Shown here one piece after another: positions 6,767 to 15,467 of a stretch of 46,504 bases of DNA. The notes under the pieces were generated by a model that was given only the letters and a program-made list of their open reading frames with translations, did no database searches and was not told where the DNA came from. Origin of the DNA: Chitinophagaceae bacterium (GTDB taxonomy: Bacteria; Bacteroidota; Bacteroidia; Chitinophagales; Chitinophagaceae). The first letter of the stretch is position 1; the number at the start of each line of letters is the position of its first letter. Location of the stretch: contig CANGFK010000002.1 of assembly GCA_947452925.1 (NCBI GenBank), positions 1-46,504 on the forward strand. Direction: 5' to 3'. The translations under genes were made by a program, and so were the position numbers.

Positions 6767-7660
6767 ATGACAAACGCTTCTTCTATACAAGCAAATTTTG
6801 AAAGAAACAAGAACCTGAAAGCATCAGCTTATACTATTCTTATATGTGCACTTATATTTCTTGCTTTCTATCTTGTTCATTGGGCTCAGCCTCAGACGCC
6901 TCCTCCCATTACAGATGGAGGTATAGAAGTAAATCTGGGCAATAGTGAAACTGGTTCAGGAGATGTTGCGCCGGAGATGCCTGGCGATCCATCTAAAATA
7001 GCTGCAACTACAGATAATATTGCTGCACCAATCTCTGCTCCCAATTCACAGAGTCAACAGATTAATGCAGATCCCAATGAAACAAATGATGTCCCTACCA
7101 TCAATAATCCTACAACTAAACCCACTGTTGTAAAGCCTGTAAACAATCCAGCTAAGGTTACTAAGAAAGTAGTACCCAATGCTACACTTCCTATTGCCGT
7201 GCCTACTCCAAAAGCTGCGATGGGAAAATATGCTGGAGGAAATGGGACAGGCGGAAATGGTGCTGATAGTTATAATGGTGTTACCAGTCAAGGAGTTGCA
7301 GGGGGAAAGGGAGATCAAGGAAGTCCTAATGGTAATCCTAACGGTGATAGTTATAAAGGAAATTCCGCTGCTGGCGGTAGTGGCGTTCGCATTAGAGATG
7401 GTCTGAAAGGAAGACGCATCAATAAGTTTCCTAACTTTCAGGACGACTTCAATGAACCCGGAAAAGTGGCGGTAGATATTACTGTTGACAATGCCGGAAA
7501 CGTAACAAGTACTTCCATCAATCCAAAAGGAACAACTACTACCAATCAAAACATGAGAGGTATAGCATTAAAAAAGGCAAAGGAACTTAAACTAACTGCC
7601 GGAGAGATTGACGGAGAAACAGGTACTATTGTTTTCAATTTCAAATTGCGCGGTGAATAG
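6767..7660 (+). CDS. TonB-like energy-transducer protein
   Basis: From the ATG at 6767 the protein (297 residues) has a cytoplasmic N-terminus, one transmembrane helix (YTILICALIFLAFYLVHWA, about residues 29-47), a Pro/Gly/Asn-rich periplasmic linker and a C-terminal domain (GKVAVDITVDNAGNVTSTSI...IVFNFKLRGE) resembling TonB/TolA-type C-termini. It would couple the inner-membrane proton force to outer-membrane receptors. In relatives such a gene usually follows exbB-exbD and precedes folC; here folC follows but exbBD are not adjacent. The 18 extra residues of the longer frame (from 6713) look non-coding. Confidence 0.75.
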   Translation: MTNASSIQANFERNKNLKASAYTILICALIFLAFYLVHWAQPQTPPPITDGGIEVNLGNSETGSGDVAPEMPGDPSKIAATTDNIAAPISAPNSQSQQINADPNETNDVPTINNPTTKPTVVKPVNNPAKVTKKVVPNATLPIAVPTPKAAMGKYAGGNGTGGNGADSYNGVTSQGVAGGKGDQGSPNGNPNGDSYKGNSAAGGSGVRIRDGLKGRRINKFPNFQDDFNEPGKVAVDITVDNAGNVTSTSINPKGTTTTNQNMRGIALKKAKELKLTAGEIDGETGTIVFNFKLRGE

Positions 7661-7740
7661 TGATTAGTGTTTAGTGATTAACGTTTAGTGTAAGCACTCA
7701 CGTAGAAATAGCAAAACATAATCACACTAATCACTAATAT
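7661..7740. repeat. GTGATTA-type 7-bp-periodic repeat, left flank of the four-helix-bundle gene
   Basis: 7-bp words GTGATTA, GTGTTTA, GTGATTA, ACGTTTA run from about 7661, with complementary words (TAATCAC, CACTAAT) at about 7720-7745. The matching right flank is at 8183-8217. Confidence 0.6.
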
Positions 7741-8103
7741 TTAATCACTACTTAAGTTTCTTTTAGCTGTTTTTATACTACTAGTAATCAATTTCAGTAA
7801 TTCAATAGCTTCATTGTTGATGCTTTCAAATTGTACTTCGGTTATGTAGTTGGTCTCTTTTAATAACTCTAACCAAAACAAAGTTTCATTAATTTCCTTT
7901 TGTGCAATGGCTAACTTATGTATGAAATCGGGTTTACTTTCTCCAAATGATGCTTCACGAATGTTTGCTCCAACAGAAGTACCACTTTTTAAAATTTGCT
8001 TTGACAATACATATTCTTTATGCTCAGCAAGCAGGAACTTATATAAGTTGACTATCCTAATGGCAAAGGCTAGACTCTTATCTCTTAAAATACTATCTTT
8101 CAT
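7741..8103 (-). CDS. Four-helix-bundle protein (23S rRNA intervening-sequence protein family)
   Basis: A 120-residue all-helical protein. The family signature is seen in YVLSKQILKSGTSVGANIRE and in the final helix-rich half (AIAQKEINETLFWLELLKET). Relatives were first found in insertions of 23S rRNA genes but also occur freely in Bacteroidota; their function is unknown. This gene lies opposite to tonB and folC and is bracketed by matching 7-bp-periodic repeats at 7661-7740 and 8183-8217, suggesting insertion between two formerly adjacent genes. Confidence 0.88.
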   Translation of the reverse strand: MKDSILRDKSLAFAIRIVNLYKFLLAEHKEYVLSKQILKSGTSVGANIREASFGESKPDFIHKLAIAQKEINETLFWLELLKETNYITEVQFESINNEAIELLKLITSSIKTAKRNLSSD

Positions 8104-8182
8104 AAATATCTTTGCCCTTAATACGGCAGTCCAACAATACTACGCTTTTAACCGTTGCTAGCGATTTATAATTAGTTGCCGT

Positions 8183-8217
8183 AACTAATCACTAATCACT
8201 AAACACTAATCACTAGT
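8183..8217. repeat. TAATCAC-type repeat, right flank of the four-helix-bundle gene
   Basis: Consecutive 7-bp words TAATCAC, TAATCAC, TAAACAC, TAATCAC. They are the reverse complement of the words at 7661-7690, so the four-helix-bundle gene sits inside an inverted-repeat pair. The right edge is 3 bp from the folC start. Confidence 0.65.
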
Positions 8218-8220
8218 AAA

Positions 8221-9507
8221 ATGACTTATTCTCAAACAATAGACTACCTCTTTAATAAACTTCCAATGTATAGTCGCATTGGGGCGGCGGCTTATAAAAC
8301 GGATCTTACCAATACAATCCGTTTGTGTGAGGCATTGGGTAACCCACATAAACAGTTTAAAAGTATCCATATTGCAGGTACCAATGGAAAAGGTAGTACC
8401 AGCCACATGCTTGCTGCAATTCTTCAAACAGGTGGCTACAAAACAGGACTGCACACTTCTCCTCACTTGATTGATTTCAGGGAACGGATAAAAGTGGATG
8501 GTGTTTGGTGCGAGGAACAGTTTGTGATTGATTTCACCCAACAGGTAAAGCCATTGATTGAGGAGATTGAACCGTCCTTCTTTGAGTTGACGGTAGCAAT
8601 GGCATTCTCTTATTTCGCTGCGCAAAAAGTGGACATTGCCGTGATAGAAGTGGGCTTAGGCGGCAGATTAGACAGTACCAATATCATCACGCCCGAACTA
8701 AGTATCATTACCAATATCGGTATGGATCACATGAATATGTTGGGTAATACACTTACCGCAATTGCATACGAAAAGGCAGGTATCATCAAGCCCAATATCC
8801 CTGTGGTGATTGGGGAATATCTATCGGAAACAAAGCCTGTCTTCATTGATAAGGCTGCCAAAGAAAATGCCCCGATAATCTTTGCGCAAGCGGAAAGAAC
8901 AGTCTCCGACTTTAAAACGGAACCTCACCTGCTTACGGTAGAAGTGGCTTCTAAGCATAAGGATGAACATGAGACTTATCACCTCGATTTACCGGGCATC
9001 TATCAGACAAAAAACTTATTAACGGTATTGGAAGCCGCCCATCAATTACACATACAAGGATTTAATACGCCAACCCCCACTGTAAAAAAGGCTTTAGGAA
9101 GTGTAAAGAAGCAGACAGGACTGCGAGGAAGGTGGGAATTGATTGATAAAAACCCCGACACCATTGTAGATGTTGCCCACAATGAAGATGGCATGAAACA
9201 GTTGGCCGAACAACTGGAACTGTGCAATTATCGTCACCTACATATAGTGATTGGTATGGCGAAGGACAAAGAGATTGGGAATGTATTATCGCTATTGCCC
9301 AAGTTAGCCACCTATTATTTTACAAAAGCACAACTTCCACGCGCCTTGGACGAACAACTGTTGCAACAACAAGCCACCCACTATCAGTTGCAAGGAAAAA
9401 GCTACCCAACAACCCATGAGGCATTAATTGCCGCCAAAACAAATGCGCATAAAGAGGACTTAGTATTGGTATGTGGAAGTGTATTTGTGGTGGGGGAGGT
9501 GATATAG
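8221..9507 (+). CDS. folC: Bifunctional folylpolyglutamate synthase / dihydrofolate synthase
   Basis: Adds glutamate to dihydropteroate and folates (Mur-ligase family). The ATP-binding loop GTNGKGST is at 53-60. Further Mur-ligase landmarks are the folate-domain LHTSPHLIDFRERI, VIEVGLGGRLDSTN, the Mg-binding TNIGMDHMNMLG and the C-terminal TIVDVAHNEDGMKQL. The 428-residue length is normal. The ATG at 8221 directly follows a repeat, so its promoter probably lies in or before that repeat. Confidence 0.95.
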   Translation: MTYSQTIDYLFNKLPMYSRIGAAAYKTDLTNTIRLCEALGNPHKQFKSIHIAGTNGKGSTSHMLAAILQTGGYKTGLHTSPHLIDFRERIKVDGVWCEEQFVIDFTQQVKPLIEEIEPSFFELTVAMAFSYFAAQKVDIAVIEVGLGGRLDSTNIITPELSIITNIGMDHMNMLGNTLTAIAYEKAGIIKPNIPVVIGEYLSETKPVFIDKAAKENAPIIFAQAERTVSDFKTEPHLLTVEVASKHKDEHETYHLDLPGIYQTKNLLTVLEAAHQLHIQGFNTPTPTVKKALGSVKKQTGLRGRWELIDKNPDTIVDVAHNEDGMKQLAEQLELCNYRHLHIVIGMAKDKEIGNVLSLLPKLATYYFTKAQLPRALDEQLLQQQATHYQLQGKSYPTTHEALIAAKTNAHKEDLVLVCGSVFVVGEVI

Positions 9508-9511
9508 GAAG

Positions 9512-9853
9512 CTATCTGAATGCTAGAAATAGTTTTTCTAGTAGAATACGATGAAAAAATTCATTCAGACACCCTGCTTTTTCAGTAATAAGGTTGTGTC
9601 TTAAAGTCATTATCTTATTACATCTAATCTCGCTTACTATATTCAAAGGGATAGAAATCATAGAATCGAGGAGTAGCAACGAAAACATATCTCCTCTTAG
9701 TCTCGATGTGATAGGACAAACCATTATGTCGTTATCCAAACTGTTACTTTCGGCGTTACTTACAATCATTACGGGGCGCATCTTTAGTTTATCTAGCTTA
9801 TCAGACAATGGAAACTGTGCCCACACTATATCAAACTGATTGTAGTTTGCCAT
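9512..9853 (-). CDS. Type II toxin, MazF/PemK family
   Basis: Predicted endoribonuclease of 113 residues from the ATG at 9853 (MANYNQFDIVWAQFPLSD). The N-terminal IVWAQFPLSDKLDKLKMRPVMIV matches the beta-strand/loop with the catalytic Arg of MazF-like folds. SEIRCNKIMTLRHNLI is the usual second conserved block. It overlaps the upstream antitoxin gene by 23 nt. The stop lies 4 nt from the folC stop, giving a tight convergent junction with no terminator. Confidence 0.8.
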   Translation of the reverse strand: MANYNQFDIVWAQFPLSDKLDKLKMRPVMIVSNAESNSLDNDIMVCPITSRLRGDMFSLLLLDSMISIPLNIVSEIRCNKIMTLRHNLITEKAGCLNEFFHRILLEKLFLAFR

Positions 9854-10088
9854 TTTCTTTTTGTTGTTGATAGATGCCATCCCAGATGTCTTCATCCTCG
9901 GTTTCCCATGCCTGATTCATTGCTTGCAGGCTCAATTTATGCCAAAAGTCATCATTGGTTTCTGCCTTTATATTGTTTTCTGTCAATGTATCAACCTTCG
10001 ACAGCCATTCGTACACCACTTTACGTTCAAGCGAAGGCAATGTCTCTATCAAGGAGATAACAGCTTGTGCAGTGGGGCGTCTTTGCAT
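9831..10088 (-). CDS. Probable antitoxin of the MazF-type module
   Basis: An 85-residue acidic protein starting at the ATG at 10088 (MQRRPTAQAVISL). The longer frame from 10193 has no conserved look. The second half is rich in Asp, Glu and Trp (AWETEDEDIWDGIYQQQ), typical of antitoxin tails that wrap the toxin. No clear DNA-binding fold is visible. It overlaps the toxin start by 23 nt, indicating translational coupling. The antitoxin role is assigned from position. Confidence 0.65.
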   Translation of the reverse strand: MQRRPTAQAVISLIETLPSLERKVVYEWLSKVDTLTENNIKAETNDDFWHKLSLQAMNQAWETEDEDIWDGIYQQQKENGKLQSV

Positions 10089-10386
10089 GATGAAAAGTCT
10101 ATTTATTTCTGTAAATATAACAATGTATTGGTTGGAATGCTGAAAGAATGTTTTCATCGAAGGAACACCCCACTGGCCTGCACCAGCAAACACAGTTACG
10201 GACTAGCTAGGTGCTGATAAACATATTTATATGATAGATATAAAATCAATTGTCATTTAATTAATTCAGTTTTTTGTGCTATCATTGTTATAAAATTTGC
10301 GGATTTTGTCCGTAAGGTGTCATAAAGTTATGATTCGTAATTAAATTAACTACCCCCCTAAAGGGAGAATTTTAGTCTACTCTTCT

Positions 10387-11253
10387 ATGTCAATAAAAGT
10401 GCATATTAAAAATAGATTTAGACCCCTATTTCGCACGTGTTATGATTCTTGTTTTAGAATTTTAAAACATCTGCCTATAAATGTCACTATCAGAATCCAG
10501 TCCAAAAAATGTGGCTTTTTTGGAGACTTATATCAAACTCTATCAGCTATTCGTTTTTTTGAACAAATTGGCTTGAACTGCGAAGTAGACTGGGGAAAAA
10601 AATCACTTTACTTTGACAAAAAACATGGAGATAATGTTTGGGATTATTATTTCGTGAATTCAAAATTTTCATTTTCAAAAAAGACAAAACTTAAGCTCAA
10701 TATTTCATATTCCCCCACGGCATACAATATTCGCAAATATGAAGGATTGTCCCAAAAGGAATCAGATTCTATAGTAATATCAAAATTTTGTAAAATGAAA
10801 GAAGAAATTAGTAATTCAATAAATAATTACATTGAAATGAATTTTTCAACTAATACATTAGGTGTTCACTATCGTGGGACAGATGCAATGGCTGGATACG
10901 AAGGAAGGAGTGCAATAGAAATAGATTTATTAGTTAGTGAAATAAATAATTACATTGACGAATATAAGGACGCTAAAATTTTTTTGGCTACCGATGACTA
11001 TAAATCATTAAAAATTTTAAATGCCATCTATAAAAATCAAATGCATTATACAAACTCTTTGCGATCGTTAGACGGAATCTCTGTGCACGGACATTTTGAT
11101 AAAGGAGTAAAGGGAAGCGGTTATCAAAAAGGATATGACGCATTGTTAGATGCCTTTCTGCTATCAAGATGTAATTTTTTAATTCATAAAGGTTCACAAC
11201 TTGCCAAGTTTGCATTGTTAAAAAATCTTAGTTTAAAAAACATAGACATCTAA
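10387..11253 (+). CDS. Predicted fucosyltransferase-like glycosyltransferase (NodZ/GT23-like)
   Basis: A 288-residue cytoplasmic protein. HYRGTD at 161-166, FLATDD at 199-204 and DALLDAFLLSRCNFLIH at 251-267 resemble the nucleotide-sugar-binding motifs of the alpha-1,6-fucosyltransferase/NodZ superfamily. I infer a sugar transferase acting on surface glycans; donor and acceptor are unknown. The gene stands alone, is more AT-rich than its neighbours (many Lys, Asn, Ile codons), and lies in a repeat-laden accessory stretch with no other glycan genes, so recent acquisition is likely. Confidence 0.6.
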   Translation: MSIKVHIKNRFRPLFRTCYDSCFRILKHLPINVTIRIQSKKCGFFGDLYQTLSAIRFFEQIGLNCEVDWGKKSLYFDKKHGDNVWDYYFVNSKFSFSKKTKLKLNISYSPTAYNIRKYEGLSQKESDSIVISKFCKMKEEISNSINNYIEMNFSTNTLGVHYRGTDAMAGYEGRSAIEIDLLVSEINNYIDEYKDAKIFLATDDYKSLKILNAIYKNQMHYTNSLRSLDGISVHGHFDKGVKGSGYQKGYDALLDAFLLSRCNFLIHKGSQLAKFALLKNLSLKNIDI

Positions 11254-11520
11254 AAAAAGGGGGGGCTTCTGTATAGTTGGTGGAATTCTATCTAGTTTGT
11301 AAATATAATATGCATCGAATAGATTCACTCCACTTTTTAAGATGTTGGTGACTTAACTAGTACACACAATCATCCTTAGTAAGACTTGCGAATGGAAACA
11401 ACTACAAATTGTAGAATAATAGCTATAAGAAGTTCAACAAAGGTTCTATCATTTGCACAGCTACACTGTTGCACTTTTGTGATGCATGAAAAAATTAACT
11501 AATCACAAAAATTTAAAAAA

Positions 11521-11679
11521 ATGAGAACTCTAAGTATTGCTTTTTCGAACACAACATCAATTTTCTATTCAATCTTTAATTCTTTAAAGCCAACACAGTC
11601 AAAGAATAGTGTTGACTTTAAAGAACTTACTTCTAGGATTTATAAAGTTCAAAGAAGGGTAGACGGCCAAGCAGAATAA
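11521..11679 (+). CDS. Small ORF, 52 residues, hypothetical
   Basis: The ATG at 11521 follows the A-rich leader CAAAAATTTAAAAAA, the usual translation signal here. The product begins MRTLSIAFSNTTSIFYS and ends RVDGQAE, with a basic middle (LTSRIYKVQRR). No family recognised and no transmembrane segment. A strong hairpin terminator follows at 11751-11787. The good leader, codon-like sequence and terminator together suggest a real small gene. The 267 bp before it hold nothing else I can identify apart from its probable promoter. Confidence 0.5.
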   Translation: MRTLSIAFSNTTSIFYSIFNSLKPTQSKNSVDFKELTSRIYKVQRRVDGQAE

Positions 11680-11750
11680 AATGAGCAGGTATTCTAGAGA
11701 CAATCTAACCACTTTTGTCATAGATAAGTAAACTAGGTATCCAATTAAAC

Positions 11751-11787
11751 AAAAAAAGCGACTTACTTTTTAGTAGTCGCTTTTTTT
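11751..11787 (+). terminator. Intrinsic terminator after the small ORF
   Basis: AAAAAAAGCGACT (11751-11763) pairs with AGTCGCTTTTTTT (11775-11787) and ends in a T tract on the plus strand. The symmetry would also allow termination from the other side. Confidence 0.8.
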
Positions 11788-11840
11788 AATTACGTATATC
11801 GTCTAACACGTATCTAGTTACCCTTGAAAATAACCTCGCT

Positions 11841-11955
11841 GCTACCGCACGCGTTTTGCGTGTGGATTCGCTACAATAAATACATCTCCCAAATTATGTT
11901 ACTAAACATTGACAAAATATCTGAGCGAATCCACACGCTACAAGCGTGCGGTAGC
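11841..11955. repeat. BIME-like pair of inverted palindromic repeats
   Basis: The 32-nt arm 11841-11872 (GCTACCGCACGC, 5-nt centre, GCGTGTGGATTCGCT) is repeated in inverse at 11924-11955, matching at all but the 5 central positions, with a 51-bp spacer. Each arm is itself a small hairpin (CCGCACGC against GCGTGTGG). It is much more GC-rich than the surroundings. The layout resembles REP/BIME elements mobilised by TnpA-REP transposases; no transposase gene is present in this window. Confidence 0.75.
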
Positions 11956-11976
11956 CCTAGTAGATATTTGCGAGTC

Positions 11977-12165
11977 ACGTGGACTAGCTAAGCCAACCAT
12001 ATTTGCGTTGGGGTTGACGAGAATATAAATCAACCTAACAATATTATGGTTGGAGCCAACCCTACTTAAAATGAAGCTAACTATTTTACCGTTGGGGGCG
12101 ACGAAACTATAACCATAAGAAACAATGACTGCATTGGAGGGTCTTATTTTAAAATCCAATAGAAC
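11977..12165. repeat. 21-bp degenerate tandem array 5 (9 units)
   Basis: Nine 21-bp units can be laid end to end. Alternate units share a core (GCGTTGGGGTTGAC, TGGTTGGAGCCAAC, CCGTTGGGGGCGAC, GCATTGGAGGGTCT), giving a 42-bp higher-order period. A dyad GGTTGG-AG-CCAACC lies at 12048-12061. The minus strand is open at 11938-12159, giving weak repeats (NAVIVSY, NGKIVSF, NHNIVRL, NANMVGL) at 14-residue spacing. One further possible unit (11956-11976) joins it to the BIME-like element. Confidence 0.75.
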
Positions 12166-12355
12166 ATTTAGTCAATTGGCTTATTAAGTCAGTTATATGG
12201 ATGGATGCATTTAAAAACCAACCTCTTGCCGGGTGTAACTTACTTTATCTATTATGTAATGAGCTTTGGCGGTTATGTAAGTGGGCTAAGTTTCCCGCTT
12301 AAAATATCTGCAGGTAGCTAGTGATAGTAGTTATGAGTTATGAAATATGAGTTAC
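12166..12355. other. Spacer without identified genes
   Basis: Apart from the end of array 5 I see no gene, RNA or strong hairpin here. Its right edge leads into the terminator at 12356-12389. Confidence 0.5.
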
Positions 12356-12389
12356 AAAAAGCCCTTGAAATATGTTTCAAGGGCTTTTT
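12356..12389. terminator. Strong symmetric terminator downstream of the GH2 gene
   Basis: AAAAAGCCCTTGAAA (12356-12370) pairs perfectly with TTTCAAGGGCTTTTT (12375-12389) around TATG. A/T tracts on both sides make it usable in either direction. It is the likely end of the GH2 transcript on the minus strand. Confidence 0.85.
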
Positions 12390-12455
12390 TAATGAATCAG
12401 GTTCCAAAGGTTACTACAAATAACCACCTATCGGTATTGTTATTTGCTGGTTTTC

Positions 12456-15296
12456 TTATTCCAAACCAACAACTTTCACAACACCCGCAAAGCCTCCCCT
12501 ACCATTCTCGGCTTCTACCAATAGTGTTAGATTTCTACTATTCTTCCCCGCAGGAAAAGCAACTTTAAAGTCGCCATTCTCTGCATTGGTCTTTGTGCCA
12601 ATCAATTGTTTATCCAACCACACTTCTACCTTGCCTGTTATCGATTTAAACAAAATCTGTCCTCCTTTTTCACCTTGTTCTGCATAGGGCTTGAAGGTTG
12701 TACGATACAAAGCATATTTTCCGTTATTAAATTTTTGCAACGTACCAGGCTTAATGGCCGACCAGGTGTTCATATCATAAGAAGCAACTTCCATATTGGC
12801 ATCGGGTTTATCAGAATAAAAGGGCGAAAGCTTCCACTTGTCCAGTATCAAAGCAGGGCCAGACACCAACACCGAAGGAATTTGTTCCGCTTCTTTTACA
12901 GTTAAATGAATGCTTGCCAATTTCAAATTGCCAGACTTAGCGGTTAGTACCACATCGCCCGCGCTTGCAGCTTTACTTTGAATAATCACTTGCGCCAACC
13001 CATTATACAAGCTGTATTTATTGCCCTTTTCTGGATCGTGGTTGTTGTGGTTGCCGTTACCCATCCCAATGATGTTTGCTGGGCCGCTTATCTCAAATTC
13101 CAGAGGCAGGTTAGCTGTTTCCACAGGTCGTCCCTTTGCATCCAATGCCCGCACGGTAACTGGCAATGCATCCTGACCATCGCCTGCAAGGGAATTTTTA
13201 TAAGGAATCAATTCAAGACTCACCGCATCACCAGTAGTTTCCTCTACAAAGTGAGCAACCTCTTTGCCATTTCTGTAGCCAATGGCTTCTAGCTTTCCGG
13301 GTTGATAAGGCACGTTGAAACTATTCATTTCATACTTATCTACCTTCTGCTCGCCAATAACTTTACCATTCAGTTTCAACTTAATGGTTTCGGCATTGCT
13401 CATCGCCATCACACGGATACTTTTACCGATGCTGTCTTTTGGCCAGTTCCAGTGTGGCACCAACTGCAACACGGGCTTTGTCTGTGGAAGCCATTGCGCC
13501 TGATGAATATAGAATGCCGTTTTTGGAAAACCACACACATCCATACAGCCAAAGCTACTACTTGCAGATGGCCACTCAAAAGGTTGTGGCTCGCCCCTGT
13601 AGTCGAAGCCTGTCCAAACAAAACAGCCTGCCACATAGGGCTTCTCATCAACTAATTTCCACGCTGACCGGTGTGTATTGCCCCATCCGGGTTTGTTATC
13701 ATCATAGGCTGCCAACAAATGCTGCTTCTTATCATTCACATATTCGCCCCTGTTCATCAAACCAGAAACATCTTCTGAGCTAGTAATAGGCTTATTTGGA
13801 AACTGTTTGTGGTAGTTTTCATAAGCACCTTGCTGATAGTTGAAACCCACAACATCAACGGCATGCGACACATTGATGGGCGTAAAAAGTCCACCACTTT
13901 GTGCCGCAGTAACGGGGCGGCTCGTGTCTAGCGTCTTCACAACATTACTCATGCGGCGCACCATCTCATAACCGTTTTCGGTACCTTGCATCGGCTCCTC
14001 ATTAAACACACTCCAGAGAATGATGCTTGGGTGATTTCTATCTCTTCGCACCATCCACTCCAACTGACGCTGGTATTCGGGTGAAACATTAAAGTTTCTG
14101 TTCTCATCCATCACCAGAATACCATTTTTATCACAGGCATCCAAAAACTCATTGGACGGGGGATTGTGCGAGCATCGGTTGGCATTAACGCCCATCTCTT
14201 TCAGCTTCTTAATTCTAAAATCCCACAAGGCATCTGGCACCGCAACACCAACGCCAGCATGATCCTGGTGGTTACATGTGCCTTTAATTTTCACCCATTT
14301 ATCGTTGAGGAAAAAGCCAGAATCGGCACGGAACTGAATGGTACGGAAACCACAAGAAGTAATGAGGAGGTCAACCACTTTCTCTTTCTGAGTTACAACT
14401 GTTTTCACACTATATAAAGCGGGATTCTCCAACGTCCACAATTCGGGATTAGTAACTGAAAGATTTATTTTAGCAACACCTTTTTCTAGTGGATTAATGC
14501 TTGCCGCATCCGATTTTCCAGTGGCTATTACAGTACCATCACTCTTTGTAAGCCTCGACTCAACCACGAAACTAGCCGCATCTTTGCCACTATTCTCCAC
14601 TGTAGCTTCCACAGGAACAACCCAACTACCATTTGCCGTTTTCACCGGGTGCGCAAAAACCCCATCGGTAATAATGTGCACAGGAGATTGCTTTACCAAC
14701 CAGGTATGCCTATAAATTCCTGCTCCCTCATACCACCATCCTTCTTGCGTAATTGCATCTATGCGGATGGCTATATTGTTTAGGTCCTCGCCATACCTCG
14801 CCATCGAAGTAATGTCTATGTAAGACGAAGTATAACCACAAAAATTGCGGTGCATGATGGTACCATTTACCCAGATGGTGCAGTTGGTAGCAATGCCATC
14901 AAACTGAAGTTCTATATGCTTTCCCTTGTCGGAAGCGTTTAGTTTAAAGTTGCGTCGATACCATCCAATTCCTCTTTTTCGGTAGCCTTGAGTGGGGTTT
15001 TCGGTGCTGTCATACGCCGATTCTACAGACCAGTCGTGTGGCAGATTCAGCAAGCGCCATTTTGTATCATCATACTCTGGGTCGGCAGCACCCCATGCCT
15101 TTCCAGCTTTGGCATTTGGGTAACTCATACCCTGTCCTCTGATAATAGGGAAGGCAATATCACCCAAATTGAAGCGCCAACCATTGTCTAGCAATAGTCT
15201 TTCGTGCGGAGCAGCGTTAATTGTACTAGTGGTTTGGGCTGTTGTCAATTGACCAATCAGTATCCATACAAGCAGTGATAGGCAAACGTTTTTCAT
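12456..15296 (-). CDS. Glycoside hydrolase family 2, secreted beta-galactosidase-like enzyme
   Basis: A 946-residue protein with a signal peptide ending at about TTAQ (residue 21), so exported. Order: sugar-binding jelly-roll (about 30-200), immunoglobulin-like sandwich (about 205-315), TIM barrel (about 320-610), then C-terminal beta-domains including a DUF4982-like region. The acid/base is probably E433 in WSVFNEEPMQ and the nucleophile E508 in PITSSEDVSG. PWYRR/GWYRRNF and NRCSHNPPS are GH2 landmarks. It stands alone with no SusC/SusD or sulfatase neighbours, so the natural substrate (beta-galactoside or similar) is not fixed by context. A terminator lies at 12356-12389. Confidence 0.9.
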   Translation of the reverse strand: MKNVCLSLLVWILIGQLTTAQTTSTINAAPHERLLLDNGWRFNLGDIAFPIIRGQGMSYPNAKAGKAWGAADPEYDDTKWRLLNLPHDWSVESAYDSTENPTQGYRKRGIGWYRRNFKLNASDKGKHIELQFDGIATNCTIWVNGTIMHRNFCGYTSSYIDITSMARYGEDLNNIAIRIDAITQEGWWYEGAGIYRHTWLVKQSPVHIITDGVFAHPVKTANGSWVVPVEATVENSGKDAASFVVESRLTKSDGTVIATGKSDAASINPLEKGVAKINLSVTNPELWTLENPALYSVKTVVTQKEKVVDLLITSCGFRTIQFRADSGFFLNDKWVKIKGTCNHQDHAGVGVAVPDALWDFRIKKLKEMGVNANRCSHNPPSNEFLDACDKNGILVMDENRNFNVSPEYQRQLEWMVRRDRNHPSIILWSVFNEEPMQGTENGYEMVRRMSNVVKTLDTSRPVTAAQSGGLFTPINVSHAVDVVGFNYQQGAYENYHKQFPNKPITSSEDVSGLMNRGEYVNDKKQHLLAAYDDNKPGWGNTHRSAWKLVDEKPYVAGCFVWTGFDYRGEPQPFEWPSASSSFGCMDVCGFPKTAFYIHQAQWLPQTKPVLQLVPHWNWPKDSIGKSIRVMAMSNAETIKLKLNGKVIGEQKVDKYEMNSFNVPYQPGKLEAIGYRNGKEVAHFVEETTGDAVSLELIPYKNSLAGDGQDALPVTVRALDAKGRPVETANLPLEFEISGPANIIGMGNGNHNNHDPEKGNKYSLYNGLAQVIIQSKAASAGDVVLTAKSGNLKLASIHLTVKEAEQIPSVLVSGPALILDKWKLSPFYSDKPDANMEVASYDMNTWSAIKPGTLQKFNNGKYALYRTTFKPYAEQGEKGGQILFKSITGKVEVWLDKQLIGTKTNAENGDFKVAFPAGKNSRNLTLLVEAENGRGGFAGVVKVVGLE

Positions 15297-15467
15297 GAAG
15301 CTATTTTTCGTTGAGACGCAAAACTAAGTATAAAGTTTAGTAGTGTAAATGAGACATTTAAAGGAATGCGGAAATTAAACAATTAGCAGACCTAGTTCTA
15401 TGTAATCATTAAGAATAATATCAGGACGATGTATGGCATGGGTTAATATTGGTTTTATATAGAAACA

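Noticed and set aside
10089-10193. Longer start of the MazF-module antitoxin
   Set aside because: The extra 35 residues look non-coding and the ATG at 10088 gives a normal antitoxin length.
11938-12159. 73-codon minus-strand frame
   Set aside because: By-product of array 5; translated repeats look random and no leader is present.
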